From the NCBI GenBank assembly GCA_016296165.1, contig JAEDJV010000027.1, forward strand, positions 1 to 21,686: a stretch of DNA of 21,686 bases, written 5' to 3'. Both the position numbers and the translations under genes were made by a program. The notes beneath the pieces were generated by a model. It did not search any database and was not told where the DNA came from. It saw only the letters and a list, made by a program, of their open reading frames with translations. Positions 1 through 8,028 of this stretch are shown here, one piece after another. How positions within the stretch are numbered: position 1 is the stretch's first letter; each line of letters starts with the position of its first letter. This DNA comes from Oscillospiraceae bacterium (GTDB lineage: Bacteria > Bacillota > Clostridia > Oscillospirales > Ruminococcaceae).

Positions 1-75
1 TTTTTGAAAATCAGGAATTATTTACGGCATTCTGATGCTTTGTGAATAATTCGGGATCAATATTATAATAAAATA

Positions 76-924
76 ATGAATACATTTCATAAAGATGATG
101 AAATATATGCAGTTGTATCAGAGTTTTCTTTCAATTCATATACCGGAGATGCGAAATTTATAAATAAATCAGATAACTATACTAATGATGATTTTGAAAA
201 AGATATGGATTTAATACTTAGCGAGGGAGAAGATGGCATCAAACGGGATGAACTTATTAATCTTATGATTCTAAATAATTTATCTTCTTATATTGATACT
301 GAAAAAGGTATCTGTAATTTTAATAGTTTAGAATTTATAAGAATTCTTGATGATATAAAAAAATATTGTTGTTCAGAAGAGCATGACGAGTTTACTGAAC
401 ACAATAATAGTGCGATGTTCTCGAAATTTTCATCTTTGAAACAATGTTCATATGTTAATAATATAATTTATAAAAATAATGGCGTGTTTTTAGGTGGCCC
501 GGTAGAAAATAGTGATGAATGGTCTTTTTCATTTGTTCCGGAAAGAGTTTTTGGTATTTCAACAAATTGTACATGTAATGAAATAGCGTGGAAATTTATA
601 GAACAGTTTATTAAGACGGAGAATCAGGAAAAAGCTGAACATTTTCCAGTAAATAAAAATGCTATGAATACTATGTTTGAAAAATGTATGTATGATGAAA
701 ATCAAACATGGGGCTCATACCGTATTCCTGTAATGGATAATAAATTTGCTGATAAACTGAGTAAAATGTTTGATGAGTTATACATTAAAACTTATAATGA
801 TGATGTTGTATATAATATTATCATAGACGAAATAAATGAAATGGTGGCTTATGATACTGATACAAAAGAAATAGCTGAAAAAATTCAAAATTCAGTTTGT
901 AAATATTACAACGAAGTGAAATAA
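76..924 (+). CDS. C-terminal part of an ABC sugar-binding protein (probable gene remnant)
   Basis: The 282-residue product resembles the C-terminal two thirds of family-1 extracellular solute-binding proteins, the lipoproteins that deliver sugars to ABC importers. Seen: a GG-P segment followed by an AWKFIEQF helix (AWxF is typical), a HFPVNKNAM motif, and the closing helix with IAEKIQNSVCKYYNE, which matches the usual end of this family. No signal peptide or lipobox Cys is present, and family members are normally about 420-450 residues. There is no ribosome site before the ATG. The family-like reading (DQYYNKI before the Met) continues upstream in frame to a TGA at 43-45, so the ATG is probably not a true start. 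Another frame at 3-35 reads FENQELFTAF then stop. I infer a degraded or frameshifted gene whose 5' half lies outside the window. A+T content is visibly higher than in the housekeeping genes to the right. Confidence 0.6.
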   Translation: MNTFHKDDEIYAVVSEFSFNSYTGDAKFINKSDNYTNDDFEKDMDLILSEGEDGIKRDELINLMILNNLSSYIDTEKGICNFNSLEFIRILDDIKKYCCSEEHDEFTEHNNSAMFSKFSSLKQCSYVNNIIYKNNGVFLGGPVENSDEWSFSFVPERVFGISTNCTCNEIAWKFIEQFIKTENQEKAEHFPVNKNAMNTMFEKCMYDENQTWGSYRIPVMDNKFADKLSKMFDELYIKTYNDDVVYNIIIDEINEMVAYDTDTKEIAEKIQNSVCKYYNEVK

Positions 925-950
925 TGTTGCGGTATGAATAGAATTTTACT

Positions 951-986
951 GATATGTCAGATACATACGAATAGATCTGGCATATC
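951..986 (+). repeat. Inverted repeat after the binding-protein remnant
   Basis: Arms at 951-962 and 975-986 are complementary over 12 bases with one G.U pair, around a 12-base loop. No T-run follows, so it is not a standard intrinsic terminator. It may mark the 3' end of the remnant gene's transcript. Confidence 0.4.
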
Positions 987-1010
987 TTGAAATGTTAATC
1001 CTAAAGAGAC

Positions 1011-1040
1011 AGGCTTGTTGTGTGGATACATAACAAGCCT
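1011..1040. repeat. Perfect 9-bp inverted repeat upstream of the duplicated membrane protein
   Basis: AGGCTTGTT (1011-1019) and AACAAGCCT (1032-1040) are exact inverted copies separated by 12 bases. No T-run follows. A weak promoter-like pair (TTGTGT 1018-1023, TATACA 1040-1045, 16-base gap) overlaps it, so it could be an operator or an mRNA leader hairpin. The function is not established. Confidence 0.4.
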
Positions 1041-1130
1041 ATACAGAAAGCGGGAGAGAGTTTCGTAATAAGTAACGAGCATAAGGAATATCTTAAGTGT
1101 GTTAAAGAGAAAAAATAGGAGAGTATCATT

Positions 1131-2339
1131 ATGAAAGAACAGATAGATGAAGAATTAAAAATTACGATGGTTTTAAACCAAAAACGAATGAAAAAAGTCA
1201 GGTCCGGTCATGGAGCACTGCTCGTGATGAGTATTGTTCTTCTGTTTATGGAGGGGATATTTTTTATTGTTGGCGGACTTAATCTTTACTGTCTTATAGG
1301 TATGGTTATGAATGTTATAGTTTTTCTGAGTGGAACATATGCCTGGGACAAAAAAGAACTTCATTATGTTTTAATAGGACTTAATATTGCAGCATCTGCT
1401 ATTTACATTGTATGGAATCCTGCTTCAGGACTTCTTCTGAGAATCGGTGTAGTACAGCATTTTTATCTTGCAGCCCAGATGTATATGTTCAGAAGACTTG
1501 GAAAAGAGCGTGAGGATCTTTCTTATGAGTTTGGATATCCTTATTTTACAGAGCTTGCGTCATATCAGATGAAGGAGAAGGAATATATTCCCGAACAAAT
1601 TCAGAAAAATAATCAGTGTCTTGAAAATTTAGAGATACAATCAATTCATGTAATTCATGAAAATGAAAATTTATTTGATTGTTCGACAAAAGATGCTGTG
1701 AGTATGGAATCGGTTCCTGAAATGGGAAATATAGGTAGCGCTGATATATCGGAAAAATTTGAAAACTATTTATCAGGCAATGAAAAGAGTTGTAGTATTG
1801 AGTATAACAGGGAATATAAAATTAATAAAGAACCTGAAATGGATATTGATATCGAGGTTCTTGCAATCAACAAAAGACGAATTAACAGATTTAAAATTGT
1901 TCAGCATATTATATTTTATACTGATATTCTGTTTCTGTGGGTTAATTCGTCAAATGCATTAGGAGAATTTATGAATATTATTAGAGATCCGCTTGTTATA
2001 CTGAAAGTATTTACCGTTCTTGGTGTTATAACTGCATCGATAATTACAGTTACATGCCTTGAAAACAAGCATATTATAAAATACGCTTTGATTTCATTTA
2101 TTGTAGTTGGCTTAACTCTTACATTATTAAGTTTTGATCCTTACTATCTGGAATGGTTTTCAGTTTTTGCAGTTCAGATGTTTCTGGGGCTGAAACAGGC
2201 AGATGAACAGGAATATCTGAAAGCACAGTATGGTTATCCGTATTTTCAGAGAAATATGATAAAAAAACAATATGCGAAAAATGAGTATGTACCTGAACAT
2301 ACATTAAATTTTGAAAGCAGAAAAATGGATGACATCTAA
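1131..2339 (+). CDS. Unrecognised multi-pass membrane protein with an internal tandem duplication
   Basis: 402 residues; family not recognised. ATG preceded by AGGAG in AATAGGAGAGTATC. The first half (about 1-156) has a charged cytosolic-looking start, three or four hydrophobic segments (about 29-49, 50-71, 78-95, 103-118) and a soluble tail with FGYPYF (residues 134-139) then EYIPEQ (151-156). A polar, low-complexity linker follows (about 157-238). The second half (about 240-395) repeats the plan: basic entry helix, hydrophobic segments (about 258-272, 288-309, 316-335, 340-354), then YGYPYF (367-372) and EYVPEH (385-390). The two halves therefore look like diverged copies of one module. The gene stands alone, followed directly by a terminator, so the context gives no function. 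A membrane location is inferred from hydrophobicity only. Confidence 0.7.
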   Translation: MKEQIDEELKITMVLNQKRMKKVRSGHGALLVMSIVLLFMEGIFFIVGGLNLYCLIGMVMNVIVFLSGTYAWDKKELHYVLIGLNIAASAIYIVWNPASGLLLRIGVVQHFYLAAQMYMFRRLGKEREDLSYEFGYPYFTELASYQMKEKEYIPEQIQKNNQCLENLEIQSIHVIHENENLFDCSTKDAVSMESVPEMGNIGSADISEKFENYLSGNEKSCSIEYNREYKINKEPEMDIDIEVLAINKRRINRFKIVQHIIFYTDILFLWVNSSNALGEFMNIIRDPLVILKVFTVLGVITASIITVTCLENKHIIKYALISFIVVGLTLTLLSFDPYYLEWFSVFAVQMFLGLKQADEQEYLKAQYGYPYFQRNMIKKQYAKNEYVPEHTLNFESRKMDDI

Positions 2340-2360
2340 GAAAAAAGTAAGCGAAAAAAA

Positions 2361-2395
2361 GGAAGTGCCGGGTTTTCGGCACTTTCTTAATTTTA
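2361..2395 (+). terminator. Intrinsic terminator of the duplicated membrane protein gene
   Basis: Stem AAGTGCCG (2363-2370) / CGGCACTT (2377-2384) with loop GGTTTT, followed by TCTTAATTTT. It lies 22 bases after the stop codon. Confidence 0.85.
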
Positions 2396-2407
2396 GCTCA
2401 TTACATT

Positions 2408-2436
2408 TTCAAAAAAAGTAAGATTGCTGTTATAAG
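2408..2436 (+). promoter_or_regulatory. Candidate promoter of the Gld-like operon
   Basis: TTCAAA (2408-2413), 17-base spacer, TATAAG (2431-2436) with an extended -10 TG at 2428-2429. The match is moderate, but it is the best placed candidate between the upstream terminator and the operon. It would give a leader of about 200 bases. Confidence 0.4.
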
Positions 2437-2592
2437 AGGTGAACAGTTATTTTGGATGTGCAAAGTTTAGTTTATTTATATAAAATAACAGTTTAACTTC
2501 AAGAAAAACGTATAAACTTTAAAGATATTTTACTTGTAATTATCATGTTATTATCACATATGTCTGATAAAATTTAAAAGCAAAGTAATAAT

Positions 2593-2618
2593 GCTCCGTT
2601 TAATCAGTTGAACGGAGC
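2593..2618 (+). repeat. Leader hairpin just upstream of the Gld-like operon
   Basis: GCTCCGTT (2593-2600) and AACGGAGC (2611-2618) form a perfect 8-bp stem with a 10-base loop. It ends 16 bases before the AGGAGG ribosome site (2635-2640). No T-run follows. It could protect the mRNA 5' region or act as a regulatory structure. Confidence 0.5.
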
Positions 2619-2649
2619 TATATATATGTATTAAAGGAGGTACTTCCAA

Positions 2650-3771
2650 GTGATTGAAGTTAAAAACTTATGCAAACACTATGGAGACAAAAAGGCTGTC
2701 GACAACATTTCTTTTGAAGTAAAAGACGGCGAGATACTTGGATTCCTTGGCCCTAACGGCGCCGGAAAATCAACGACTATGAATATGATCACCGGATATA
2801 TATCCTCAACCTCAGGTCAGGCTATAATCAACGGCGTTGATATCATGGAAAACCCTAAGAAAGCAAAATCATACATCGGTTATCTTCCTGAGATCCCTCC
2901 GATCTACGTTGATATGACGGTGGAAGGATATCTGAATTTTGTATATGACCTCAAGAAGTGCAAACTTCCGAGAAGCAAGCATCTTCAGGAGGTATGTGAT
3001 CTTGTAAAGATAACTGATGTAAAGGACAGGATCATCAAGAATCTTTCAAAAGGTTACAAGCAGCGTGTGGGACTTGCACAGGCTCTTATCGGAAATCCTC
3101 CTGTTCTTATTCTTGATGAACCTACAGTAGGTCTTGACCCTAAGCAGATCATAGAGATCAGATCGCTTATCAAACGCCTTGGTAAAAACCATACTGTTAT
3201 CCTTTCATCTCACATCCTTTCTGAAATTCAGGCAGTATGTGACAGAATCGTTATCATAAACAAAGGACATCTTGTTGCTGACGGAACAGCGGATGAACTC
3301 TCCAACAGTATGACAAATGACCATAAGATGATCGCTCAGATCGAAGGCCCGAGAGAGGAAGTATACAAGGCAGTTAGAACACTCCCTGACGTTGTTTCTG
3401 TTGTTGCCGACATGGAACGCGGCGAAAACATCTATGATTATGAGATAGAAGCAAAACCGGGTGTTGATATCAGAAGACCTCTGAATAAACTCGTTATGGA
3501 AAAAGGCTGGTATCTTCTCATGCTTCAGCCTAATATGCTTACACTTGAAGATGTCTTCCTGAAGATAGTAACGGGTGAACATGAGATGAGAGAGGCACTC
3601 TCTGAAGAACAGCAGCAAAAGATTGCACATGCAGTAGAAGTTAATGACAAAATAAACGAAGCGGCAAATCAGCTTAAGGAAGTCCTTGAAGGAATGAAAA
3701 AACCTGAAGAGACAGATGATAATGCTGAGACTGAAGCTGAATCCGAGGGAAAAAAAGGAGATGAAGAATAA
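2650..3771 (+). CDS. ABC transporter ATP-binding protein, GldA-like
   Basis: 373-residue cytoplasmic ATPase that should power the membrane partners encoded next. Starts with GTG, 9 bases after a perfect AGGAGG (2635-2640). Seen: Walker A GPNGAGKST (34-42), a Q-loop position reading YLPEIPP with Glu81 instead of Gln (known in the GldA/ABC-2 branch), signature LSKGYKQRV (132-140), Walker B VLILDEP (152-158), D-loop GLD (161-163) and switch His188. After the ATPase domain and the accessory domain (about 210-310), a Glu/Lys-rich helical tail runs to the end (about 315-373). That tail is longer than in typical ABC-2 ATPases. The stop overlaps the next start by one base, showing translational coupling. 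The substrate cannot be read from the sequence. Confidence 0.92.
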   Translation: MIEVKNLCKHYGDKKAVDNISFEVKDGEILGFLGPNGAGKSTTMNMITGYISSTSGQAIINGVDIMENPKKAKSYIGYLPEIPPIYVDMTVEGYLNFVYDLKKCKLPRSKHLQEVCDLVKITDVKDRIIKNLSKGYKQRVGLAQALIGNPPVLILDEPTVGLDPKQIIEIRSLIKRLGKNHTVILSSHILSEIQAVCDRIVIINKGHLVADGTADELSNSMTNDHKMIAQIEGPREEVYKAVRTLPDVVSVVADMERGENIYDYEIEAKPGVDIRRPLNKLVMEKGWYLLMLQPNMLTLEDVFLKIVTGEHEMREALSEEQQQKIAHAVEVNDKINEAANQLKEVLEGMKKPEETDDNAETEAESEGKKGDEE

Positions 3772-4475
3772 TGGGAGCAATATACAGACGTGAAATGGGA
3801 GCGTTTTTCAGCTCCGCAATTGCATATATTTTTCTTGGAGTCTTTTTTGCAATTTCAGGATTTTTCTTTGTAAATTCCACACTGGCATATGCGACAACAG
3901 ACCTCACAGGAACATTTGGATCGATTTTCCTGATTCTTGTTTTTCTTATTCCGCTTATGACAATGAAGCTCTTTTCTGAAGAAAAGAGACAGAGAACAGA
4001 GCAGGGACTGCTTACGGCTCCGATAGGACTTACATCTATCGTGCTCGGAAAGTATTTTGCGGCTCTTACACTTTATACAATCGGTATATCAATTTTCCTT
4101 GTGTTCGGACTTATACTTGAATTTTTCGGTACAGTAGCATGGGCTTCAGTTTTATCAAACTTCGTGGCACTGTTTTTCCTTGGTGCAGCCTTTATTGCAG
4201 TAACTCTGTTTGTTTCAACGCTTACTGAAAACCAGGTTATATCTGCTATACTTGGATTTTTATCACTTCTTGTACTTTATCTGATGGATTCAATTGCCAG
4301 TGCGATTTCAGTAGAGTTTATCTCAGATATTCTCAAAACTCTTTCTTTCTACTCAAGATACAACGAATTTGTAACAGGTCTTTTTAACCTTTCAAGTGTG
4401 CTTTTCTTTGTAAGTGTAGCTGTTGTATTCAATTTCCTTTCAGTAAGAGTATTTGAAAAGCGTCGCTGGAGCTAA
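3771..4475 (+). CDS. ABC-2 type permease, GldF-like
   Basis: 234-residue integral membrane protein with about six hydrophobic segments (about 13-37, 48-66, 92-117, 124-149, 154-177, 207-225). The segment PLMTMKLFSEEKRQRTEQGL (61-80), running into LTAPI, is the hallmark cytosolic coupling region of the ABC-2/GldF permeases. The ATG shares a base with the stop of the ATPase gene and has AAGGAG at 3755-3760. With one permease gene, the complex would be a homodimer of this protein plus two ATPases, or would pair with the downstream GldG-like protein. In Bacteroidetes the equivalent genes are needed for gliding; in Firmicutes the role is unknown. Confidence 0.9.
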   Translation: MGAIYRREMGAFFSSAIAYIFLGVFFAISGFFFVNSTLAYATTDLTGTFGSIFLILVFLIPLMTMKLFSEEKRQRTEQGLLTAPIGLTSIVLGKYFAALTLYTIGISIFLVFGLILEFFGTVAWASVLSNFVALFFLGAAFIAVTLFVSTLTENQVISAILGFLSLLVLYLMDSIASAISVEFISDILKTLSFYSRYNEFVTGLFNLSSVLFFVSVAVVFNFLSVRVFEKRRWS

Positions 4476-4488
4476 GGAGGTATAAAAG

Positions 4489-6045
4489 ATGAGCAAAGAA
4501 GAAAAAGAAATCCAGAATAACGAGGCTTCTGTAAAATCAGGAAAGCCTAAAAAAGAGAAGAAACCGTTTAACAAAAGAAAATTAAAGTATGGTTCGCTTG
4601 CAACGGCGGTAACAGTTATTTTCATAGCAGCTGTAGTTCTTCTTAACATACTGGCAACACAGCTTACAGACAGATTTGGACTGAAGATAGATACAACAAA
4701 GGAACAGATATTTGAGATATCTGAACAGACAACTGATTATCTTAAAACACTTAATGAAGATATCGAGATTGCAATTATGTGTTCTGAAGAAACACTGGAC
4801 AACGGAAGTATTTACTATAAGCTTGTGAAGGAAGTCACAGAAAAATATGCTCAGAACTCTGATAAGATTACTGTCTCATTCTATGACACAGAAAAAAATC
4901 CAGAGGTAGTAACAAAGTTTTCTGCTTACACGAGTGAGACTGTCGGCATGGGAAAGATAGTGGTTTTCTGTAATGGAAGAATCAAGGTTCTTAATATGTC
5001 AGACCTTTATGAAACAACAATGGATTATCAGACTTATCAGCAGTCTATCACAGCAATTACAGCAGAACAGGTTCTCACATCAGCAGTTATGTTTGTTGCA
5101 GATCCAAATCCGCCGACCATTGCTGTAATAAGCTGTCAGCAGTCAGATCCTGCAGCTATTTCTTTCGGACAGTTTAAAACTATACTCGAAGATAACGGTT
5201 ATACTGTTGAAACAGTTGATCCTCTTACTCAGGATATCAGCAGTGACTACTCAATGGTAATTCTTCCGGCGCCATATTCGGATCTTACTGAAACAGTTAT
5301 AACAAAACTCGATGACTATCTTTACAATAACGGTGACCTTGGCAAAAATCTTCTTTATTTTGCAAGTTTTGATCAGAGAGAGACACCAAATCTTGATGCA
5401 TTCCTTGAAGACTGGGGTATCAGTCAGGGCAATGGATATGTAAGCAATACCAATGCAGCAGAAATGCTCAAGGTTGGTATAGCAGGACTTCAGAATTATT
5501 ACGCAGTACCACAGGCAAAGCTTTCTTCAGCAAATCAGGATCTTGTCAAATCAACAAGTCTTCCGGTTGCAATGCCAATGTCAAGACCGCTGAGTCTGTT
5601 ATTTGAAACTAACGATGACAGGGAAACTGAAGTAATCCTTACAACGTCTGAAACATCAGTAATAGTTGATGAGAACACGACAAACGAAAATATAGGAAGC
5701 CTCCCTCAGTCTGAACAGAATGTAATGGTCAGAGGCGGAAAGCACAAGTATGAAGGTGCAGAACAGATTTCAAGTAATATTATTGCCTGCGGTTCAGTAT
5801 TTGCAGTTGACTATTACATTACAAGTACAAATGCACTCAATAACCAGGAATTGGTGGTAAATCTTATAAACAAATATACAGGTAAAAATGAAGGAATTAC
5901 TATTCTTTCAAAGAGTCTTAAACTTGAAAGTATTCAGATGTCACAGCAGACAGCTTCAGGAATTGCAGTTACAGTTCAGATTGTTCTTCCGCTTATAATT
6001 GCAGCAATAGGAACATGCGTGTTTATTAGGAGAAAGAATCGATGA
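4489..6045 (+). CDS. GldG-like ABC transporter auxiliary membrane protein
   Basis: 518 residues. A lysine-rich cytosolic start (about 1-36) leads to one membrane helix (about 37-57), a large extracytoplasmic region of about 430 residues, and a C-terminal membrane helix (about 492-511) ending in a basic RRKNR tail. This architecture, and the motif order after helix 1 (a DxTxEQ-like DTTKEQIFEIS turn, then a NEDIEI strand), fit the GldG / ABC-transporter auxiliary family. Ribosome site GGAGG lies 13 bases downstream of the permease stop, so the gene is in the same operon. The last 4 bases overlap the next gene as ATGA. The extracytoplasmic domain is thought to act in substrate handling in this family; here that is inference. 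Confidence 0.88.
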   Translation: MSKEEKEIQNNEASVKSGKPKKEKKPFNKRKLKYGSLATAVTVIFIAAVVLLNILATQLTDRFGLKIDTTKEQIFEISEQTTDYLKTLNEDIEIAIMCSEETLDNGSIYYKLVKEVTEKYAQNSDKITVSFYDTEKNPEVVTKFSAYTSETVGMGKIVVFCNGRIKVLNMSDLYETTMDYQTYQQSITAITAEQVLTSAVMFVADPNPPTIAVISCQQSDPAAISFGQFKTILEDNGYTVETVDPLTQDISSDYSMVILPAPYSDLTETVITKLDDYLYNNGDLGKNLLYFASFDQRETPNLDAFLEDWGISQGNGYVSNTNAAEMLKVGIAGLQNYYAVPQAKLSSANQDLVKSTSLPVAMPMSRPLSLLFETNDDRETEVILTTSETSVIVDENTTNENIGSLPQSEQNVMVRGGKHKYEGAEQISSNIIACGSVFAVDYYITSTNALNNQELVVNLINKYTGKNEGITILSKSLKLESIQMSQQTASGIAVTVQIVLPLIIAAIGTCVFIRRKNR

Positions 6046-7508
6046 GCAGTACAGTAAAGGGGCTCATAGCAGGTATCGCCGCACTGGTTGTTCTGGGCGG
6101 CGGCATACTTGCCATGAAACTTACAGAGCCAAAACCTGAAACTCAGGACACAGAGTCTTCTGCCACAGAGGAAACTGCACCGGAAGTTTACAGGTTTGAT
6201 TACAACAATATAAAAACTTTTGAAGTCACCAATGAAAACGGAGGATATACTCTAAAGAGAACTTACAGGGCTGCCACAGAAGAGGAGCAGAGTAAGTTTG
6301 AAGTTGAAGGTCTTGAGAACATTAAGCTTGACGATACAATTATGGCTGACTTTGGACCGAATGCTGCGGTTCTTACCGCCTCAATGCTTATTGAAGAAAA
6401 TTGTTCGGATCTCTCAAGGTTTGGTCTTGATAAACCAAAGGCTCAGGCCGTTATCACACTTGATGGAGATGATGCTCAGACTATAACACTACTCTTAGGT
6501 AATGATACTCCGGCAGGTGACATCTACGTATGCCTTAAGGGAACGGATACAGTATATTCTGCTCCTTCTTCATTCATTAAGACATATCTATATGAGAAAG
6601 AATATTTTATTTCAAAAGAAATACTTGAAGAACCGGATGATGAAAATTATCCTGTAGTACAAAAATTAACAATTGAGAGAAGCGACCTCGACTACGATAT
6701 AGTTTTGGAATATGTCGGAGAAAATCAGTCCGGGGGAACCGTATCGACACATATGATGACCTCTCCTGTAAATGCATATCTCAATGTCAGCAGTTCTGTT
6801 GATTATACACATGGACTTTTTGGATTAAACGCATCAAGTGTTTTAAGTGTTTCCCCTTCAGAAGAGGAACTTGCGTTTTCAGGGCTTAACGAACCGGCAT
6901 GTGTTGTTACTATGGTATTGGAAGATGGTAAGGAATATGTTCTTAATATTGGAAAACAATACAGCGGCGGATCAGACGATACATCATCGGCTGGTTATAT
7001 AGGATATTTTGAAGGAACTGATATACTCTGGCATTTTAGTGAGGATGCAGTTCCGTGGGTTAATATGAAACCTGAAGATGCTATGTCTTCCCTTGTATTT
7101 GGTTCGTATATTTATGACCTGAAATCTCTTGATATTGAATCGGAAAGCGGAAATGCAAAGTTCAGTTTTTCAGGGACAAGTGCTGATACTTACAGCGTTA
7201 TGCTTAATGGAAAGGACTTTGATTTTGACAGATATAAGGCGTTCTATCAGGCACTTATCAACGCACCTGCTGAAGAAATCTGTCTTACAGACGAAGGAAT
7301 AGGAAAAAAACTTGCTTCATTTGAAGTAAAGTATAATAACGGCAATCCTGATGAACTCATAGAGTTTTATGAAGCTGACAACAAGAGAGTTATTATTAAG
7401 AAAAACGGTATAACAAGTTTCAAGTGCCGTATGGCATTTGTGGAAAAAGCACTGTTGCCGAATATCGCAAATATAGAAGGAGAAAGCGATTTCGTGACAA
7501 ACTGGTAA
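6042..7508 (+). CDS. DUF4340-domain membrane-anchored protein
   Basis: 488 residues. One N-terminal membrane anchor (about 7-26), then a Thr/Glu/Pro-rich linker (about 28-48), then a long extracytoplasmic beta-rich region. The YxxDYNNIKTFEVTNENG start of that region and the repeated pattern (ITLLLGNDTPAGDIYVCLKG, then VLNIGKQYSGG) fit the DUF4340 family. DUF4340 genes commonly sit next to gldA/F/G-type genes in many phyla. ATGA overlap with the GldG-like gene and AGGAGA at 6028-6033 make it the last cistron of the operon. It probably works outside the membrane with the transporter; the biochemical role is unknown. Confidence 0.85.
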   Translation: MSSTVKGLIAGIAALVVLGGGILAMKLTEPKPETQDTESSATEETAPEVYRFDYNNIKTFEVTNENGGYTLKRTYRAATEEEQSKFEVEGLENIKLDDTIMADFGPNAAVLTASMLIEENCSDLSRFGLDKPKAQAVITLDGDDAQTITLLLGNDTPAGDIYVCLKGTDTVYSAPSSFIKTYLYEKEYFISKEILEEPDDENYPVVQKLTIERSDLDYDIVLEYVGENQSGGTVSTHMMTSPVNAYLNVSSSVDYTHGLFGLNASSVLSVSPSEEELAFSGLNEPACVVTMVLEDGKEYVLNIGKQYSGGSDDTSSAGYIGYFEGTDILWHFSEDAVPWVNMKPEDAMSSLVFGSYIYDLKSLDIESESGNAKFSFSGTSADTYSVMLNGKDFDFDRYKAFYQALINAPAEEICLTDEGIGKKLASFEVKYNNGNPDELIEFYEADNKRVIIKKNGITSFKCRMAFVEKALLPNIANIEGESDFVTNW

Positions 7509-7513
7509 AGCTG

Positions 7514-7551
7514 GAACATGTCGAATAATGTTACTAATATGATTCATGTTC
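7514..7551 (+). repeat. Hairpin after the Gld-like operon
   Basis: GAACATG (7514-7520) and CATGTTC (7545-7551) are exact inverted copies, with further A/T pairing inside. An A-run (7552-7559) follows rather than a T-run, so it is a poor intrinsic terminator. The A-run may instead serve as an upstream element for the promoter at 7572. Confidence 0.4.
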
Positions 7552-7571
7552 AAAAAAAATATTTGTGCGAC

Positions 7572-7600
7572 TTGCCAAAACGTTAAATATGTGCTATAAT
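7572..7600 (+). promoter_or_regulatory. SigA-type promoter of the 101-residue protein gene
   Basis: TTGCCA (7572-7577), 17-base spacer, TATAAT (7595-7600), with extended -10 TGC directly before. It is 44 bases upstream of the start codon at 7644. Confidence 0.85.
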
Positions 7601-7643
7601 ATATATTGAATGCCGTTAACGCATAGAGAAAGGGGAGTTTACT

Positions 7644-7949
7644 ATGAATGAGACAAAACAAGAGAAAATGAAATTTTTTACTTACAAGGGGCTTCAGCTC
7701 GTAAGATGCGGTGATGTTCTGTATTATGGAAACATGACCGATGACTATGTAACAATGATTCAGGTTGTTACAAAACAAAAAGCCGGAAACATGGATGTTG
7801 CTGACAAGGTGAAGGTTTATCTGATGTCAACTGATGAGAACCTTAATCCTGTGGAGGCAATAAAGAAAACAAGTGAAAAGAATGGTCTTTATGACGCACT
7901 TGATCTTGCAGGTGCATGGCTTGAAAGAGCTAAACGCGAGGGAACGTAA
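7644..7949 (+). CDS. Small conserved protein of unknown function
   Basis: 101 residues, soluble, no signal or membrane segment, no recognised catalytic motif. I recall similar short proteins of this pattern (FFTYKG.LVRCG...YYGNM early; LMSTD and EKNGLYDALDLAGAWLERA late) in clostridial genomes, but I cannot name a family. The C-terminal part (about 73-97) looks like a single amphipathic helix. AGGGGAG at 7631-7637 lies 6 bases before the ATG. The gene is monocistronic, with its own strong promoter and terminator, which suggests appreciable constitutive expression. Confidence 0.8.
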   Translation: MNETKQEKMKFFTYKGLQLVRCGDVLYYGNMTDDYVTMIQVVTKQKAGNMDVADKVKVYLMSTDENLNPVEAIKKTSEKNGLYDALDLAGAWLERAKREGT

Positions 7950-7958
7950 TCACCAGAT

Positions 7959-8002
7959 AAAAAAACCTTCTGTAAACCTGATTGTTTGCAGAAGGTTTTT
8001 TG
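7959..8002. terminator. Bidirectional-type intrinsic terminator
   Basis: AAAAAACCTTCTGTAAAC (starts 7959) pairs with GTTTGCAGAAGGTTTTTT (7984-8001), loop CTGATT. An A-run on the left and a T-run on the right make it usable from both strands. It ends the 101-residue gene on +. Confidence 0.9.
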
Positions 8003-8028
8003 TTATATTGTTTTAACTGATAAGGGAG

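Noticed and set aside
3205..3780. 191-residue open frame on minus across the ABC ATPase gene
   Set aside because: Shadow of a well-supported gene; composition (His/Phe/Ser-rich) is unlike a real protein and no ribosome site is seen.
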